A stretch of DNA of 64,000 nt from WGMI01 sp041739275. GTDB lineage: Bacteria > Bacteroidota > Bacteroidia > Flavobacteriales > Schleiferiaceae. A program made the position numbers and the translations under genes. The notes under the pieces were generated by a model. It was given only the letters and a program-made list of their open reading frames with translations, was not told where the DNA came from and did no database searches. Below are positions 62,006-64,000 of the stretch, in pieces; positions within the stretch are counted from its first letter, which is position 1, and each line of letters begins with the position of its first letter. The stretch covers positions 16,097 through 80,096 of the forward strand of contig JBGSOF010000028.1 of the NCBI GenBank assembly GCA_041739275.1, read 5' to 3'.

Positions 62006-62039
62006 AAAGGGCTGTTTCCAACTCGGAAGCAGCCCTTTT
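62006..62039 (+). terminator. Rho-independent terminator of the act-cox operon
   Basis: A 13-bp stem (AAGGGCTGTTTCC/GGAAGCAGCCCTT, one G-T pair) with loop AACTC is followed by TTTTCTTTT. It is the strongest terminator in the window. Confidence 0.92.
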
Positions 62040-62345
62040 CTTTTGGGCCAAATGAACGGCTCATTGTCTCGGAGCCGTTCAAAATACGTACGTCGCTAAA
62101 GCGGATCGAACTCAGAACGGCCGATCGTTGGTGTTTTGGCTACGGGAAAAATCGATTTTGCCGGAGGTCCTAAAAAGAAAAGGTCTCACATGGGCGGGAA
62201 ATCAGATTCAAGTGTTCAAGAAAATGAGCACACGCGCGGATTTGTGAAAATTTTAAGTTTTTCTTCTAATTCCTTGTTTGTTATGTTAAAAAGATTTAAC
62301 CTTACTACGGACAATTTAACCGTTCAACCTAAACTTTTCCAACCT
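62040..62345. promoter_or_regulatory. Intergenic region upstream of GEVED/MAM protein
   Basis: There is no gene here. It contains a perfect 10-bp inverted repeat (TGAACGGCTC at 62053-62062, GAGCCGTTCA at 62072-62081), an AT-rich stretch, an inverted repeat GTTAAA/TTTAAC (62285-62300), and two direct copies of ATTTAACC (62294-62301 and 62314-62321) 20 bases apart before the ATG at 62346. These could be operator sites; no exact TAnnTTTG promoter match was found. Confidence 0.45.
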
Positions 62346-64000
62346 ATGAGAAAATCTCTTCTCACTGGGTCGGGTGTCTTTGCACACCTCCGATCCAAAA
62401 CAACGGGACTCCTTGCCGCCGCGGCGCTCTTGGGGTCCAACCCCATGCAGGCGCAGTATTGCGCAGCCGGGCCAACGACGACTTTCGATACCGACATTTA
62501 CAATGTGGTGTTGAATGGGGATGTGACCAGCATTAACAACGCAACAGGCTGTGTAGCGGCACTCGGAACCCTTGACTACACGGCTCAAAGTGCAGATGTC
62601 ACTCAAGGAGGGTCTTATGCGCTTATTGTAGAAGGCAATTCGTGCAGCGGTTTCTTTTACGGAGGCTATGTTCGGGCTTGGGTCGACTGGAACGATGACT
62701 TCATTTTCGACAATGCTACCGAATCTCTGGGCCAGTATAATTATTCCTTTGGTCCAAATACGGATACGATCAACTTCACGGTGCCCGGAGCCCCTGTAGG
62801 GCCTCACCGAATGAGGGTACTTCTCAGTGAAGCCCCGATCTCCTCCGGTTGTGCGACCTATCCTTATGGTTCTGCTCACGATTACACCTTGTACGTCAAT
62901 GCATCGGCATGTCCTCCACCGGCCGTTATGTTGGGCACAGTGAGCAGTTCGAGCGTGCCATTGATGATGAGCGGCAGCGGATCGTACGAAATCGAATATG
63001 GTCCTGTAGGATTTGGTCAAGGCACCGGAACCGTGCTTACCGGAATTGGCAGTCCATATACCGTTTTTGGACTTTCGGCGAATCAGTCGTACGATTTTTA
63101 TGTTCGTCAAGTCTGCGCCGGTCCCTTGTTCAGCGGATGGACCAAAATAAGTGCAACCACGCCTTGCGCAGCCTATATGGCTCCATACATTGAAGATGTG
63201 GAAAGTGTGGCTTCCGGTCTTAACGGCACATTTCCCGGTACTGTGATTTCAAATTGTTGGGAACTGGCTTCGACCCCTTCGGGCTCGGGTTTCGTGCCTC
63301 TTTGGGAAACTGAAACAGGCCCCGGTTCTGACAACAACTCCTCTTCTACAGGCCCTTGGTACGACCACACTTTAGGTGGAGTGTCCGGGGGCAAGTACTT
63401 CTACTTGGAGACCTCAGGCGGCACATTTGGAGACTCAGCGAAACTCACCTCTCCGCTCATTGATATCAGTGCATTGACAAACCCGGCACTGGGTTTTTAT
63501 TATCACATGTACGGTGCTGATATCAACCAAGTTCGAATCGATGTATACTCCGGTGGAATGTGGCATAACGGGGTTTCAAGCATTGTCGGTGAACAGCAAA
63601 GTTCGGGAACGGATGCATGGGAACAGGCTGTCGTTGCGCTCGGGGCATATTCCGGAGTTATTCGCGTCCGTTTTGTCGGCTTTCAAGGGGGCAGTTTTCG
63701 CGGAGACATCTCGATCGACGACATTTCGATCGACGAAGCGCCTGCTTGTCCGCCTGCCACCGGTATTTCAGTGAGCCTCGACGGAGCGGGCAATGCCGTG
63801 TTCTCTTGGGCGCCAAATGGCATAACCGAAATTGAAATCGAATACGGACCCGATGGATTCCTTCAGGGCACGGGTACTATTGCTACGGCTACGGGCAATC
63901 CCGCCACTTTGGCTGGTGGGTTCAGCATTCTAAATAAGTACTCGTTCTACGTTCGCTTTAAGTGCGACAGCGTGAATTACAGCACTTGGAGCGGCCGAAT
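62346..64000 (+). CDS. Large T9SS-type secreted protein, GEVED, FN3 and MAM-like domains (truncated)
   Basis: The frame is open from ATG 62346 to the window end (551 codons seen). The N-terminus (MRKSLLTGSGVFAHLRSKTT, then GLLAAAALLGSNPMQAQ) is a signal peptide with a long basic n-region. Domains: a GEVED-type domain (about 60-190, with AWVDWNDDFIF and SAHDYTLYV), an FN3 unit (IEYGPVGFGQGTGT, YDFYVRQVCAG), a MAM-like domain (about 275-465: DVESVASGLNGTFPG, ISIDDISIDEAP) and the start of a second FN3 unit (IEYGPDGFLQGTGT). Similar multi-domain proteins end in T9SS sorting domains, but the tail lies beyond the edge. Adhesion or polymer binding is inferred. Confidence 0.8.
   Translation, partial: MRKSLLTGSGVFAHLRSKTTGLLAAAALLGSNPMQAQYCAAGPTTTFDTDIYNVVLNGDVTSINNATGCVAALGTLDYTAQSADVTQGGSYALIVEGNSCSGFFYGGYVRAWVDWNDDFIFDNATESLGQYNYSFGPNTDTINFTVPGAPVGPHRMRVLLSEAPISSGCATYPYGSAHDYTLYVNASACPPPAVMLGTVSSSSVPLMMSGSGSYEIEYGPVGFGQGTGTVLTGIGSPYTVFGLSANQSYDFYVRQVCAGPLFSGWTKISATTPCAAYMAPYIEDVESVASGLNGTFPGTVISNCWELASTPSGSGFVPLWETETGPGSDNNSSSTGPWYDHTLGGVSGGKYFYLETSGGTFGDSAKLTSPLIDISALTNPALGFYYHMYGADINQVRIDVYSGGMWHNGVSSIVGEQQSSGTDAWEQAVVALGAYSGVIRVRFVGFQGGSFRGDISIDDISIDEAPACPPATGISVSLDGAGNAVFSWAPNGITEIEIEYGPDGFLQGTGTIATATGNPATLAGGFSILNKYSFYVRFKCDSVNYSTWSGR

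Noticed and set aside
1..64000. CRISPR arrays, tRNA/rRNA genes, insertion sequences, prophage
   Set aside because: I looked for repeated short units with spacers, cloverleaf-like segments, transposase motifs and phage structural genes and saw none.

Overview
The window looks like chromosomal DNA of a marine or freshwater Bacteroidota, close to the Flavobacteriia/Cryomorphaceae type, at roughly 50% GC. The evidence is Gld-type gliding proteins (GldE, GldD), many secreted proteins with type IX secretion (T9SS) C-terminal domains, a PorV/PorQ family barrel, a TonB receptor with a carboxypeptidase-like N-terminal domain, the Bacteroidota mutY-ssb-gldE-gldD gene order, alternative complex III, and promoters of the Bacteroidota -7 type (TAnnTTTG). 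I saw no tRNA, rRNA, CRISPR array, phage or insertion sequence. Both edges cut genes.

Layout. 1-9.4 kb: a truncated lipoprotein and an outer-membrane protein (minus), two large paralogous T9SS cargo proteins (plus) with recX between them, and a tiny PID-CTERM-like membrane protein. 9.4-18.1 kb: housekeeping genes, namely an HU-TPR-AURKAIP1/COX24-RNase G run (minus), divergent mutY-ssb-gldE-gldD, a DUF2007 protein, and a copper-type HMA lipoprotein coupled to heme A synthase. 18-30 kb: a mosaic of single genes: DMT permease, GH31 glucosidase, ATP-dependent DNA ligase with an exported partner, RseP, an orphan response regulator, an FRG-domain protein, DUF2141, an SLC13 permease, a DUF2306-like protein and a stand-alone T9SS type B domain.

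30.2-42.55 kb: the most unusual part, a tightly packed seven-gene minus-strand operon. In transcription order it encodes a secreted endonuclease/exonuclease/phosphatase-family enzyme, a 727-aa T9SS protein, a 750-aa T9SS protein with OB-fold-like segments, a 488-aa lipoprotein, a TonB-dependent receptor, a PorV/PorQ-family barrel and an NHL-repeat lipoprotein. I infer a surface system that breaks down and imports a phosphoester polymer, possibly extracellular DNA. No SusD or glycosidase is present. This function is a hypothesis.

42.7-50.4 kb: an MBOAT/SGNH acyl-transfer pair, the rimP-nusA-infB operon with a hairpin in its leader, and a SPOR protein. 50.5-62 kb: one respiratory operon, actABCDEF followed by coxB-coxA, closed by a strong terminator. 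Quinol oxidation by alternative complex III is thus co-expressed with the oxidase that uses its electrons. The heme A synthase needed by that oxidase lies about 34 kb to the left. 62.3 kb to the end: the start of another large T9SS-type secreted protein with GEVED, fibronectin III and MAM-like domains.
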